Translations under genes and position numbers: made by a program | Shown: positions 42,876 through 51,418 of the stretch, in pieces | Numbering within the stretch: position 1 is the first letter of the stretch | Layout: every line of letters begins with the position of its first letter | The notes under the pieces: generated by a model | What the model was told of the DNA's origin: nothing | Database searches by the model: none | The model's input: the letters and a program-made list of their open reading frames with translations, nothing else | Source: Paramagnetospirillum kuznetsovii | Lineage (GTDB): Bacteria > Pseudomonadota > Alphaproteobacteria > Rhodospirillales > Magnetospirillaceae | Reading direction: 5' to 3' | DNA length: 64,000 nt | NCBI RefSeq assembly: GCF_003284725.1 | Contig: NZ_PGTO01000005.1 | Span: forward strand, 124,001-188,000

Positions 42876-43985
42876 CTATTCCGCTGCTTGCGGGCGGGCG
42901 AGACCGGCGCCCGGCCAATAGACGGTGCGCGCGGCGGTGTATTGCGGCGGATAGGCGAGGTCGGCGCCCAGGCTCTGCGCCGCATGCCACACCCAGCGCG
43001 GATTGTCGAGGAAGCCGCGTCCGATGGCGATCAGGTCGGCGGCGCCCTCGGCCAGGGCGGCTTCCGCCTGCTGCGGGGTGGCGATCAGTCCGACGGCGCG
43101 GGTGGCGATTCCCGCCTCGTCACGGATGCGCTTGGCCAGATGAATCTGATAGCCGGGCCCGACGGGGATATCGGCCTTGGGCACCACGCCGCCCGACGAG
43201 ACGCAGACATAGTCGATTCCCGCCGCCTTGAAGGCTTTGGCATAGATCACCGATTCCTCGACACTCCAGCCGCCGTCGACCCAGTCGGTGGCGCTGATGC
43301 GCAGGCCCAGCGGCTTATGGGCGGGCCAGACGGCGCGTACCGCTTCGATGATCTCCAGCGGGAAGCGCATGCGGTTGTCCAAAGACCCGCCATAGGAATC
43401 GGTGCGACGGTTGGACAGCGGCGACAGGAACTGGTGCAGCAGATAGCCGTGGGCGGAATGCAACTCGATCACATCGAAGCCGATCCGGATCGCCCGCCGG
43501 GCGGCCTCCACGAAGGCTTGCTTCAGGCGGGCCAGATCGTCGAGGCTCGCCGCCTTTGGGGCGGGCCAGCCGGTGTCGAACGGAATGTCGGAGGCCGACA
43601 GGGTCTGCCAGCCGTCGGGGGCGGGGCCGCCGCCCTTCCAGGGATAATCGGCGCCGCCCTTGCGTCCGGCATGGCCCAGTTGGATGCCGATGGCGCTGGT
43701 GCCGAAGCTCTTGAGGGCTGTGACAAGCTTGGTCAGCCCGGCCTCGGTGGCGTCGTCGTAAAGGCCGACGCAATGGGGCGAGATGCGGCCTTCCGGCGCG
43801 ACGCCGGTGGCCTCAATGACGATCATGCCCGGCCCCGAGGCCGCCATGGCGCCGTAATGCTGCAAATGCCAGTCCTGGACCACGCCGTCGACGGCGCTGT
43901 ACTGGCACATGGGGGCGACGGCGACGCGATTGGCGAGGGTCAGGTCGCGAAGCGAGAGCGGCTGGAACAGGCGCGGTTGAGTCAT
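42876..43985 (-). CDS. NADH:flavin oxidoreductase, Old Yellow Enzyme family (YqjM/NamA class)
   Basis: 369 aa FMN TIM barrel. VAVAPMCQYSAVDG carries the Cys typical of the YqjM-like subclass; QLGHAGRKG, HSAHGYLLHQFLSPLSNRRT, DSYGGS and VSSGGVVPKADIPVGPGYQI are standard, as is GLIATPQQAEAALAEGAADL near the end. Reduces activated C=C bonds of enals, enones and nitro compounds. The TetR-like gene just upstream overlaps it by 4 bp and probably controls it. Confidence 0.92.
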   Translation of the reverse strand: MTQPRLFQPLSLRDLTLANRVAVAPMCQYSAVDGVVQDWHLQHYGAMAASGPGMIVIEATGVAPEGRISPHCVGLYDDATEAGLTKLVTALKSFGTSAIGIQLGHAGRKGGADYPWKGGGPAPDGWQTLSASDIPFDTGWPAPKAASLDDLARLKQAFVEAARRAIRIGFDVIELHSAHGYLLHQFLSPLSNRRTDSYGGSLDNRMRFPLEIIEAVRAVWPAHKPLGLRISATDWVDGGWSVEESVIYAKAFKAAGIDYVCVSSGGVVPKADIPVGPGYQIHLAKRIRDEAGIATRAVGLIATPQQAEAALAEGAADLIAIGRGFLDNPRWVWHAAQSLGADLAYPPQYTAARTVYWPGAGLARPQAAE

Positions 43986-44590
43986 AGGGGCCTCTGCAAT
44001 GTGGGGGAGACGTGAAGTTGGATCAGGCTGTCGGCGGCTTGGGCCACGGCGGCGGAGGGGCCGTCGGGCCCCATGGTGTTGCCCGCCGAATAGGCGCCTT
44101 CCAGCAAAAGCATCAACTGGTCGGTCAGGATCTTGGGCTGGGTTACGCCCAGCGCCTCGACCATGGCGCCCAGGCGGCGGCGCAATTCTTCCATATGCCG
44201 GGCGATCACCACCCGTCCCGGATGGGCGTGGTCGGGGAATTCCACCGAGGTATTGACGAAGGGGCAGCCGCGATAGTCGGGGCCGGAGGTCCGCCTGCCC
44301 ACGGCGGCGAACAGGGCCTGCAACTGACGGCGCGGATCATCGGGATGGCGGGCGACGACGCCGTCCCACCAGTCCCAATAGATGCGGTCGCGCATTTCCA
44401 GGAAGGCGGCGATCAAATCGTCCTTGGAGGGGAAGGCGCGGTACAGGCTCATCTTGGCGACGCCCGCCTTCTCGATCACCGTGTCGATGCCGATGGCGCG
44501 GATGCCTTCGTGATAGAAAAGCTCGTTGGCGGCGGCCAGGATGCGGTCGCGGGCGGATGCTTTATCGGAATGGGCGGGAAGGTTGTTCAT
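43982..44590 (-). CDS. TetR/AcrR-family transcriptional regulator
   Basis: About 202 aa from the ATG at 44590 (AAGG upstream); an earlier in-frame start at 44611 is possible. N-terminal helix-turn-helix: RDRILAAANELFYHEGIRAI, then VIEKAGVAKMSLYRAFPSKD. The C-terminal ligand domain contains WDWWDGVVARHPDDPRRQL and RGCPFVNTSVEFPDHAHP, a Cys-containing motif seen in regulators of electrophile responses. Stop overlaps the OYE start. A palindrome at 44753 in the divergent promoter is the likely operator. Confidence 0.9.
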   Translation of the reverse strand: MNNLPAHSDKASARDRILAAANELFYHEGIRAIGIDTVIEKAGVAKMSLYRAFPSKDDLIAAFLEMRDRIYWDWWDGVVARHPDDPRRQLQALFAAVGRRTSGPDYRGCPFVNTSVEFPDHAHPGRVVIARHMEELRRRLGAMVEALGVTQPKILTDQLMLLLEGAYSAGNTMGPDGPSAAVAQAADSLIQLHVSPTLQRPL

Positions 44591-44618
44591 AGGGCGACCT
44601 TGGGACGCCACTCACCGC

Positions 44619-44721
44619 CGTCCTTCCCGCGAAAGCGGGAATCCATGCTGGGGCAGATCGGCTCTTTGGCCTTAGGCATAAAGTGGTCCATCCATGGATC
44701 CCCGCCTTCGCGGGGATGACG
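44619..44721. repeat. Inverted-repeat element of the CGTCAT...ATGACG family
   Basis: Starts CGTCCTTCCCGCGAAAGCGG then GAATCCATG and ends CCATGGATCCCCGCCTTCGC then GGGGATGACG. Lies in the divergent region between the TetR gene and the MFS gene, upstream of the operator. Confidence 0.8.
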
Positions 44722-44742
44722 CTATTGGGAAGGCAATTCACA

Positions 44743-44794
44743 TTGACAATGATACAGACCTGTCTGTACAAATGCAATGAGACAGATTGGTCTC
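44743..44794 (+). promoter_or_regulatory. Promoter with TetR-type operator for the MFS-MaoC unit
   Basis: TTGACA (44743-44748), 18-nt spacer, TACAAA (44767-44772). A perfect 16-bp palindrome TACAGAC-CT-GTCTGTA (44753-44768) fills the spacer, so a bound repressor would block RNA polymerase. A second, weaker dyad GAGAC-AGATTG-GTCTC (44779-44794) lies just downstream. The adjacent TetR gene is the natural candidate to bind both. Confidence 0.65.
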
Positions 44795-44888
44795 GTCCCG
44801 CGTTAGCCAAGCGAAGCGCCCGGCGATTGAGGGCAATGAGGCGAGTCGCGTCAGCGGCTCGCCGGTATTACTCTTGAAGGAGGGCGCC

Positions 44889-46169
44889 ATGCCCGCAGCA
44901 CCGCTTCCCAACAGGCTTCATTACGGCTGGATCGTGGCGGCGCTGACCTTCGTCACCTTGCTGGTGGCGGCGGGCATCCGTTCGGCGCCCGGCGTCATGA
45001 TGGTGCCGCTGGAAGCCGAGTTCGGCTGGAGCCGCGCCACCATTTCCGTTTCCGTCTCGGTGAATCTGATCCTGTATGGCCTGATGGCGCCTTTCGCGGC
45101 CGCCGTGATGGACCGCATCGGGGTTCGCCGCACCATGGCGCTGGCCCTGGCGGTGCTGGCGGTGGGCGTTCTCGCCACCACCGCCATGAGCCGCCCCTGG
45201 CACATGACCCTGTTGTGGGGAATCGTGGTGGGCGGCGGTTCCGGCACCATCGCCCTGGTGCTGGGCGCCACGGTGGTCAGCCGCTGGTTCGACGCCTATC
45301 GCGGCACGGTCATGGGCGTGCTGTCGGCGGCCACCGCCACCGGCCAGCTCATCTTCCTGCCCCAGATGGCGTGGCTGGTGGAGCATTGGGGCTGGCGCGA
45401 GGCGGTGATGCTGATCGCCGCCGCCGCCGCCGTGCTTGCCCCGGTGATCTGGCTGTTCATGCGCGACCGTCCGGTGGATGTGGGGCTGTGGCCGGTGGGC
45501 GCCACCGAGGCGCCGCCCCATGCGGTCCGGGCGGGCAATCCGGCGGTGGCCGCCATCGTGGCGCTGAAGGACGGTATGCGGTCGCGGGACTTTTGGCTGC
45601 TGGCGGGAACATTCTTCGTCTGCGGTCTGTCCACCAACGGGCTGATCGGCACCCATCTGATTCCCGCCTGTTTCGATCACGGCATCCCCGAGGTCAAGGC
45701 CGCCGGCCTGCTGGCCGCCATGGGCCTGTTCGACATGGTGGGAACTACCCTGTCGGGCTGGCTGTCGGATCGCTGGGATTCGCGCAAGCTGCTGTTCTGG
45801 TATTACGGGCTGCGCGGATTGTCGCTGATCTTCCTGGATTGGGCCTTCGGTCCCGACGTGTTCGGTCTGTGGCTGTTCGCCGTGTTCTACGGATTGGATT
45901 GGATCGCCACGGTGCCGCCCACCGTCAAGCTGTGCGCCCAGGCCTTTGGCCGCGAGCGGGCGGGCGTCATGTTCGGCTGGATCTTCGCCTCCCATCAGGT
46001 GGGTGCCGCCGTGGCCGCCTTCATGGCCGGTTGGATCAGGACCGATCTGGGCGATTACTATCTGGCCTTCGTGGCGGCGGGGCTGACCTGTCTGGTGGCG
46101 GCGGCCATGGCGCTGATGATCGGCCGCAAGGGCGGCATGGCCCCGGCGGTCCAGGGGGAGGCGGCATGA
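44889..46169 (+). CDS. MFS transporter (oxalate/formate antiporter or monocarboxylate-like)
   Basis: 426 aa from the ATG at 44889 (GAAGGAGG upstream). Twelve membrane helices; the start HYGWIVAALTFVTLLVAAG and EFGWSRATISVSVSVNLILY are typical of the OFA/MCT branch, and DRIGVRRTMALAL is its A-motif. Midpoint loop includes RPVDVGLWPVGATEAPPHAV. Coupled by ATGA to the MaoC-like gene. Cargo unknown, possibly a carboxylate. Confidence 0.9.
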   Translation: MPAAPLPNRLHYGWIVAALTFVTLLVAAGIRSAPGVMMVPLEAEFGWSRATISVSVSVNLILYGLMAPFAAAVMDRIGVRRTMALALAVLAVGVLATTAMSRPWHMTLLWGIVVGGGSGTIALVLGATVVSRWFDAYRGTVMGVLSAATATGQLIFLPQMAWLVEHWGWREAVMLIAAAAAVLAPVIWLFMRDRPVDVGLWPVGATEAPPHAVRAGNPAVAAIVALKDGMRSRDFWLLAGTFFVCGLSTNGLIGTHLIPACFDHGIPEVKAAGLLAAMGLFDMVGTTLSGWLSDRWDSRKLLFWYYGLRGLSLIFLDWAFGPDVFGLWLFAVFYGLDWIATVPPTVKLCAQAFGRERAGVMFGWIFASHQVGAAVAAFMAGWIRTDLGDYYLAFVAAGLTCLVAAAMALMIGRKGGMAPAVQGEAA

Positions 46170-46648
46170 TCCGCTATCTGGAAGACCTTTCGCCCGGACG
46201 GATCTTTGGCTCGCCCAGCTACACGGTGACGGTGGAGGATATCAAGGGATTCGCCGCCGCCTGGGATCCCCAGCATTTCCATCTGGACGAGGAGTCCGCC
46301 AAGGACTCGTTCTTCGAGGGGCTGGCGGCCTCGGGCTGGCACACGGCGGCGGCGACCATGCGCCTCATCGTCACCAGCGAGATGAAGCTGCCCCTGGGAG
46401 TGATCGGCTCCGGCCTGGAATCCCTGGCCTGGCACCGGCCGGTGCGTCCCGGCGATGTCCTGACGGCGCGCATCGAGGTGTTGGAAACCCGCGAGATGAA
46501 GTCCAAGCCCGGACTGGGACTCGCCAAGCTGCGGGTGGTCACCCTGGACGCCCAAGGCGAGCCGGTTCAGACACTTGTGACCAATCTGCTGGTGCCGACC
46601 CGGGCGGGGGCCGCCTTGGTTGTATCGACATTGAGGGAATTCGGCTGA
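46166..46648 (+). CDS. MaoC-like hot-dog dehydratase
   Basis: 160 aa, start overlapping the MFS stop. Hot-dog fold hydratase motif DPQHFHLDEESAKDSFFEGL then AASGWHTAAATMRL, carrying the Asp and His of (R)-specific enoyl hydratases. The last nine or ten residues (VVSTLREFG) are encoded by the start of the dispersed repeat copy B, so the natural C terminus has been replaced or extended. Probably works on a CoA ester related to the cargo of the upstream MFS. Confidence 0.87.
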   Translation: MIRYLEDLSPGRIFGSPSYTVTVEDIKGFAAAWDPQHFHLDEESAKDSFFEGLAASGWHTAAATMRLIVTSEMKLPLGVIGSGLESLAWHRPVRPGDVLTARIEVLETREMKSKPGLGLAKLRVVTLDAQGEPVQTLVTNLLVPTRAGAALVVSTLREFG

Positions 46649-46805
46649 TTTCCGGCCAGAATATCTTTCAGGCAGAAATTCTAGCCACAGATGAACACAG
46701 ATACACACAGATGAAGTGAGAGATTTCCTTATCTGTGCCCCGCGTAGCGGGTATCTGTGTGCATCTGTGGCCTATTCCCCTTCTATCCGTTTGAATATCG
46801 ATAGG
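46618..46805. repeat. Dispersed intergenic repeat, copy B
   Basis: Matches copy A (5081-5247) from GGTTGTATCGACATT through GGGAATTCGGCTGAT, CCACAGATGAACACAGAT and TTTCCTTATCTGTG, to a tail with CGATAGGGCC. It carries an extra segment, GCCCCGCGTAGCGGGTATCT with GTGTGCATCTGTGGCC, absent from copy A. It starts inside the MaoC-like coding region and ends at the stop of the convergent lysozyme gene. Confidence 0.8.
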
Positions 46806-46807
46806 GC

Positions 46808-47617
46808 CTAAGCGCCCCAAAAGCGCAGCAGGGCGGCGCGGTCGCCTGCGAAGACCGAGCGGTCGCAGCGCTCGACCCCCTTGACCATGCGGGCCTGATC
46901 GCGGAACGGACCGCCGGTGGCGGGATGATCACCGGCATATTGCCACAAGGACCAGCCGCGCCCGTCCCAGGCGCGGGGCTGTTCCGGCTCGAAGCGATAG
47001 TCGGCCAGCCACAGATCGCAGGCGGCCAGGGCGGAGCCCGGCCGGATGGCCCCGCCCAGCGAGCGGCCCATCATCACCTCGCCGTCGGCCCAGGCCGGAT
47101 GGCTGTAAAGCAGGGGCAGCCGGCCGGTGGCCGTGGCGATCTCGCGCACGAAGTCCTCGGCCTGATCCAATCGCATGGTGTTGTCCGGCGCCCGTTCGTT
47201 CAGCTCCAGGTCCAGCACCAGCAGGGTTCCCGGCTCCGGCTTGGCGGCGTCCAGGAACATGCGGGCCTGGGCGCGGCCGGGATGCTGGCCGGTGCCGAAG
47301 TGATAGGCGCCCCACAACAATCCGGCGGCCTTGGCCTGGGCGCGGCGTTCCTGGTACCTGGGGTCCAGCCAGTCGCCCTCGCTGGCCTTGTGGATCACCG
47401 CCAGGATGCCGCTTTCGTCGCGCGCCGCGGCAAAGCTGCGCACCACATTGGCGTGATAGAGGTCGATGACGGCGTTGAGCCCCAACAGCGACGGCTCGTC
47501 CACCAGTCCCGGCGTCGCTTTCGTCCGAGGGGGCAAGACGACGTGGGGCGGCGCGGTGCCGCAACCGGCAAGCCCCAGGGCGAGGCCTCCGGCCAGAACG
47601 GAGCGGCGGTTGATCAT
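46808..47617 (-). CDS. GH25 lysozyme-like lipoprotein
   Basis: 269 aa. Type II signal peptide with lipobox LAGC (about residues 15-18), so predicted to be lipid-anchored. GH25 fold: VIDLYHANVVRSFAAARDES, AVIHKASEGDWLDPRYQER, AKAAGLLWGAYHFGTGQHPG, and the catalytic Asp/Glu in LLVLDLELNE, then LPLLYSHPAWADG and WSLWQYAGDHPATG. Cleaves peptidoglycan glycan strands. Its start overlaps the end of the Panacea-domain gene by 4 bp. Confidence 0.88.
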   Translation of the reverse strand: MINRRSVLAGGLALGLAGCGTAPPHVVLPPRTKATPGLVDEPSLLGLNAVIDLYHANVVRSFAAARDESGILAVIHKASEGDWLDPRYQERRAQAKAAGLLWGAYHFGTGQHPGRAQARMFLDAAKPEPGTLLVLDLELNERAPDNTMRLDQAEDFVREIATATGRLPLLYSHPAWADGEVMMGRSLGGAIRPGSALAACDLWLADYRFEPEQPRAWDGRGWSLWQYAGDHPATGGPFRDQARMVKGVERCDRSVFAGDRAALLRFWGA

Positions 47618-48186
47618 TCGTCCTTCTTGACCGTGGCGGCTTTGGGTTTCCAGGTGGCGACGGTGACCGCCTTGCCGGATTGCGAGCGCATCATGCGGGG
47701 CTTCACCACCGAATCCACGTGATCGACCTTGCCGGGCGTCTTGGCGGAGCGGGCGGCGGCTTCCTGGGTGTAATAGGCCACCATCTCGGCGAAGGGGATT
47801 TCCTCGTTGACCCCCTTGGCCATGGCCAGGGCCACCGGGGCATGTTCCGCCAGCTTCTTGGTCAGCTGGTCGGGGCTGTATTGGCCGAAGCGGCGCCAGA
47901 TTCCTTCGAGAAAATGACTGACCTGCTCGGACAGCGCATTGCCCTCGATCATCAGCGGGCGGCCATAGGCGAAGGTGTGGAACACGGTCGGCTCGACGGG
48001 GCCGAAGGCGTCGGTGACGAAAGTGGCGGGCATCAGCTTGCGGCCGTTATAGGCCACGGCGAAATAGGCCTGCGACAGATAGAGCAGGCGATGCAGCTTC
48101 TGGGGCTGGATATATTCCCGGTCGTTGAGCGCCTGGTCCGAGATCCAGAACACAACGTCGAGACAGGATTTCACCGCGATGGGCAT
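47614..48186 (-). CDS. Panacea-domain (SocA-like) protein
   Basis: About 190 aa from the ATG at 48186; a TTG at 48198 after AAGGA is an alternative. IQPQKLHRLLYLSQAYFAVA, FVTDAFGPVEPTVFHTFAYG and the later helices fit the Panacea domain, known from SocA and from many antitoxins that neutralise diverse toxins or act as protease adaptors. The C terminus is basic and unrelated. No small toxin gene is adjacent; it is coupled to the GH25 gene. Confidence 0.78.
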   Translation of the reverse strand: MPIAVKSCLDVVFWISDQALNDREYIQPQKLHRLLYLSQAYFAVAYNGRKLMPATFVTDAFGPVEPTVFHTFAYGRPLMIEGNALSEQVSHFLEGIWRRFGQYSPDQLTKKLAEHAPVALAMAKGVNEEIPFAEMVAYYTQEAAARSAKTPGKVDHVDSVVKPRMMRSQSGKAVTVATWKPKAATVKKDE

Positions 48187-48205
48187 GTCGGACCACAATA
48201 TCCTT

Positions 48206-48309
48206 CGTCATTCCCGCGCAGGCGGGAATCCATGCGTCCGGCAGACTTGCATTGGATGGTTCGCATCGATTCCGTTCCACCATGGATCCCCGCCTGCGCG
48301 GGGATGACG
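48206..48309. repeat. Inverted-repeat element of the CGTCAT...ATGACG family
   Basis: Begins CGTCATTCCCGCGCAGGCGG then GAATCCATG, ends CCATGGATCCCCGCCTGCGC then GGGGATGACG. Sits in the divergent promoter region between the Panacea gene and the molybdenum-hydroxylase operon. Confidence 0.82.
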
Positions 48310-48403
48310 AGCCGAGAGGTGAATGATCATAGCGCCGCTCGCGGCCATTGACCATTGCCCGGATGCGCATCACTTTCACAAGATGGGACCGGGAGAGGGG
48401 CAG

Positions 48404-48877
48404 ATGCATCTATCGCTGACGATCAACGGCAAGCCGGTGGAGGCAGAGGTCGAGCCCCGCACCCTGCTGGTCACCTTGCTGCGGGACCATCTGGGCCTGA
48501 CCGGCAGCCATGTGGGCTGCGATACCGGCCAGTGCGGCGCCTGCACCGTCCATCTCGACGGCCGCGCCGTGAAGTCCTGCCTGATCCTGGCGGTGCAGGC
48601 CGAGGGCCGCCAAGTGCTGACCATCGAGGGCGTCGCGTCGGGTGAGACATTGCATCCGGTGCAAGAAGCCTTCCGCGACCGCCATGCCCTGCAATGCGGC
48701 TTTTGCACGCCGGGCATGGTGATGACGGCGCTGGATCTGGTGGAGCATCTCGACCGGCCCGACGAGGAGGCCATCCGCCAGGGGCTGGCGGGAAATCTGT
48801 GCCGCTGCACCGGTTATCGCCCCATCGTCGAGGCGGTGGGCGACGGCATCCGCGCCAGAACCGGAGCCGCGTCATGA
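48404..48877 (+). CDS. [2Fe-2S] small subunit of a xanthine dehydrogenase/CO dehydrogenase-type enzyme
   Basis: 157 aa from the ATG at 48404 (GGAGAGGGG upstream). N-terminal plant-type ferredoxin domain [20 protein letters not shown] and C-terminal all-helical cluster domain with [13 protein letters not shown] and [16 protein letters not shown]: all eight cluster Cys are present. In complete enzymes these clusters pass electrons from the Mo centre to FAD. First gene of a coupled operon with the FAD subunit next, but no Mo-binding large subunit follows. Confidence 0.93.
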   Translation: MHLSLTINGKPVEAEVEPRTLLVTLLRDHLGLTGSHVGCDTGQCGACTVHLDGRAVKSCLILAVQAEGRQVLTIEGVASGETLHPVQEAFRDRHALQCGFCTPGMVMTALDLVEHLDRPDEEAIRQGLAGNLCRCTGYRPIVEAVGDGIRARTGAAS

Positions 48878-49656
48878 TGCCGTTCGATTTCATCCGCCCC
48901 GCCAACGCCGCCGAGGCGGTCGCCGCCCATGGGGCGGAAGGAGAGCCCCGCTATCTTGCGGGCGGGCAAAGCCTGCTGGGGGCGCTGAAGCTGCGTCTGG
49001 CCCAGCCTTCCTTGCTGATCGACGTGGCCCGCCTGCCCGAGTTGCGCGCCGTCCGCCGCCAGGGCGACGCGGTGGTGGTCGGAGCCTCGGTGACCCATGC
49101 CGAGATGGCGGTGCTGACCGATATTCCGGCCTTGGCGGAGTTGGCGGGGTCCATCGGTGACTTGCAGGTGCGCAACATGGGCACATTGGGCGGTTCGCTG
49201 GCCAACAACGATCCGGCGGGCGATCCTGCCGCCGCCGTGCTCGGGCTGGGCGCCACCATCCGCACCGACCGGCGCGAGATCGCCGCCGACGACTTTTTTC
49301 TCGGGATGTTCGAGACGGCGCTGGAGCCCGGCGAGTTGATCGTCGAGGTCTCATATCCGCTGCCCAGCCGCGCTGGCTACGCCAAGCTGCGCAATCCCGC
49401 CTCGGGCTATCCGGTGGTGGGCGTCTTCGTCGCCGAAACGGCGTCGGGGGTTCGGGTGGCGGTGACGGGGGCGGGGGCCTGCGTCTTCCGTCTGCCGGAC
49501 TTCGAACGGGCGCTCGGCCGAGAGTTTAGCGGCAAGGCCTTGGCCGGGTTAAGCGTTCCGTCCGATGACCTCAACCGCGATCTGCACGCGACCGCCGAAT
49601 ACCGCGCCCATCTGATCGGGGTGATGGCGGCGCGGGCGGTGGAGCGCTGCGGATGA
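48874..49656 (+). CDS. FAD-binding medium subunit of a molybdenum hydroxylase
   Basis: 260 aa, overlapping the previous stop (ATGATG). FAD pyrophosphate loop [20 protein letters not shown], and [20 protein letters not shown] with [13 protein letters not shown], both signatures of CoxM/XdhB-type subunits; the C-terminal CO-dehydrogenase flavoprotein domain follows ([18 protein letters not shown]). Next gene (mocA-like) overlaps by 4 bp. Confidence 0.93.
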   Translation: MMPFDFIRPANAAEAVAAHGAEGEPRYLAGGQSLLGALKLRLAQPSLLIDVARLPELRAVRRQGDAVVVGASVTHAEMAVLTDIPALAELAGSIGDLQVRNMGTLGGSLANNDPAGDPAAAVLGLGATIRTDRREIAADDFFLGMFETALEPGELIVEVSYPLPSRAGYAKLRNPASGYPVVGVFVAETASGVRVAVTGAGACVFRLPDFERALGREFSGKALAGLSVPSDDLNRDLHATAEYRAHLIGVMAARAVERCG

Positions 49657-50222
49657 CCAAGATCGCCGGTCTGGTGCTGGCGGCGGGTGCCGCCTCCCGC
49701 ATGGGACGCGACAAGCGGCTGCTGCCGGTGGGCGGCGTGCCCATGGTGCTGCTGGCGATCCAGGCGGCCCAGGGCGCCGGTCTTGACCCGGTCATGGTGG
49801 TGACGGGGCCGGACGCGCTGGATGGCTTGCCCCCGACGGTACAGGTGATCCGCAATCCCGATCCCGGACGCGGCATGGCGTCGTCCCTGGTCCTCGGCGT
49901 CGAAAGCCTGCCCGCCGATGCCCAGGCGGTGGTGGTGTTGCTGGCCGACATGCCGCTGGTGACCGCCGGGCATGTGGCGGCACTGGCGGCGGCTTTCGAT
50001 CCCAGGGGCATCGTGGTTCCCATCTGCGCGGGCCGTAGGGGTAATCCGGTGCTGCTGGGGCGAAGCTTCTTTCCCGAAATCGTCGGCTTGACCGGCGACA
50101 AGGGTGCTCGCGGCCTGATGGCGCGGCATGCGGATGCGGTGGTGGAACTGGACATGGACCGCGCCGTGCTGGTGGACGTGGATACCCCCGAAGACTTACG
50201 AATCTTGGAGGCAGGGGCATGA
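49653..50222 (+). CDS. mocA: Molybdenum cofactor cytidylyltransferase-like protein (MocA family)
   Basis: 189-aa MobA-like NTP transferase. GLVLAAGAASRMGRDKRLLP is the nucleotide-binding loop; NPDPGRGMASSLVLGVESLP and VVLLADMPLVTAGHVAAL match MocA and its relatives; GRRGNPVLLGRSFFPEIVGL then TGDKGARGLM follow. Converts Mo-molybdopterin to the cytosine dinucleotide form used by xanthine-dehydrogenase-type enzymes. Both gene ends are ATGA overlaps. Confidence 0.88.
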   Translation: MTKIAGLVLAAGAASRMGRDKRLLPVGGVPMVLLAIQAAQGAGLDPVMVVTGPDALDGLPPTVQVIRNPDPGRGMASSLVLGVESLPADAQAVVVLLADMPLVTAGHVAALAAAFDPRGIVVPICAGRRGNPVLLGRSFFPEIVGLTGDKGARGLMARHADAVVELDMDRAVLVDVDTPEDLRILEAGA

Positions 50223-51418
50223 CCCAGTCCATCCGCTCGATCATTCCGGTCCTGGCACGGGCTGGATTTCACTATCTCGACAATGCCGCCATGGCCCAGA
50301 CCCCCGGTCTGGTGGTGGAAGCGGTCGCCAGTCATGACCGCACGGCGCGGGCCAATATCCGCCGGGGCGTCCACGAGATGGCGCGGCGCGCCGATGCCGC
50401 CTATGACGCGGCAAGGCAGTCGGTGGCGGCATTCCTGTCCGCTCAGGCCGACGAGGTGGTGTTCACCGGCGGCTGCACCCTGGCGCTGAATCTGGCCGCC
50501 GCCGCCCTGGCCGAGGGCTTGGGGCCGGGCGACCGGGTGGTGGTCTCGGCGGCCGAGCACCATTCCAACCTGCTGCCCTGGCTGATGCTGGCCAAGCGCA
50601 AGGGATTCGCGGTCGCCGTCCTTCCGGTCGGCCCCGACGGGCGGCTGGACCTCGCCGATCTGTCCATGATCGATGGGCGCTGCAAGGTGGTGGCGGTGAC
50701 CCATGCCTCCAACGTCACCGGGGCGGTCAGCGACATTCCCCGGCTGGCCGAGGCCGCCCATGGAGCAGGCGCCGTGCTGGTGGTGGACGGCGCCCAGATG
50801 GTGCCGCACGGGCCGGTCGATCCGCGCGCGCTCGGCGCCGATCTCTACGCCTTCGCCGGGCATAAGGCCTATGGACCGACCGGCGTGGGCGTGTTGTGGG
50901 GGCGCAAGGAGATCCTTGCCGATCTGCCGCCGGTGACCTGGGGCGGCGGCATGGTGGCCGCGCTGGACGACGACGGCATCGAATTTCTGGAAGCGCCCCA
51001 CCGTTTCGAGGCGGGCACCCCGCCCGTCGCCCAGGCGGTGGGGCTGGCCGCCGCCCTGGACTGGATGGGACGGCTGGACTGGGCCGAGATACGGGCCGAG
51101 GAGATGGAACTGACGGCACGCCTGCTGGCCGGTCTGGCAGAGATCCCCGGCGTCCGGGTGGTGGGGCCGACCGACCTTGCCGCGCGCGTTCCGGTGGTGT
51201 CCTTCACGGTGGCGGGCTGCCATCCCCATGACCTGTCCCATGTGCTGGCCGAACGCGGCGTCGCGGTGCGCGGCGGCGCCCATTGCGCCCGCCGCCTGAT
51301 GACGGCGCTGGGGCTGGACGAGGGCTGTGTGCGGGCCAGTCTGGCGCCCTATAACGACAGATCCGACATCGACGCCCTGCTGGCCGGTCTGGCGGAAGCG
51401 ATCCAGGTGCTGGGATGA
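50219..51418 (+). CDS. Cysteine desulfurase, SufS/CsdA class
   Basis: 399 aa PLP enzyme. PLP-Lys in YAFAGHKAYGPTGVGVLWG; AEHHSNLLPW, VVAVTHASNVTGAVSDIPRL and VLVVDGAQMVPHGPVD are class V aminotransferase motifs; the active Cys lies in VAVRGGAHCARRLMTAL. The position between mocA and a SufU-like scaffold suggests sulfur delivery either to Fe-S clusters or to the sulfido ligand of the molybdenum cofactor (inference). Confidence 0.92.
   Translation: MTQSIRSIIPVLARAGFHYLDNAAMAQTPGLVVEAVASHDRTARANIRRGVHEMARRADAAYDAARQSVAAFLSAQADEVVFTGGCTLALNLAAAALAEGLGPGDRVVVSAAEHHSNLLPWLMLAKRKGFAVAVLPVGPDGRLDLADLSMIDGRCKVVAVTHASNVTGAVSDIPRLAEAAHGAGAVLVVDGAQMVPHGPVDPRALGADLYAFAGHKAYGPTGVGVLWGRKEILADLPPVTWGGGMVAALDDDGIEFLEAPHRFEAGTPPVAQAVGLAAALDWMGRLDWAEIRAEEMELTARLLAGLAEIPGVRVVGPTDLAARVPVVSFTVAGCHPHDLSHVLAERGVAVRGGAHCARRLMTALGLDEGCVRASLAPYNDRSDIDALLAGLAEAIQVLG

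Noticed and set aside
45215-46165. N-terminal extension of the MaoC-like protein across the MFS gene
   Set aside because: Same reason: Gly/Arg/His-rich shadow of the MFS gene; the hot-dog domain begins at 46166.
41072-48309. CRISPR array
   Set aside because: The repeats are about 100 bp, three copies thousands of bases apart, with genes between them; there are no short regular spacers and no cas genes.
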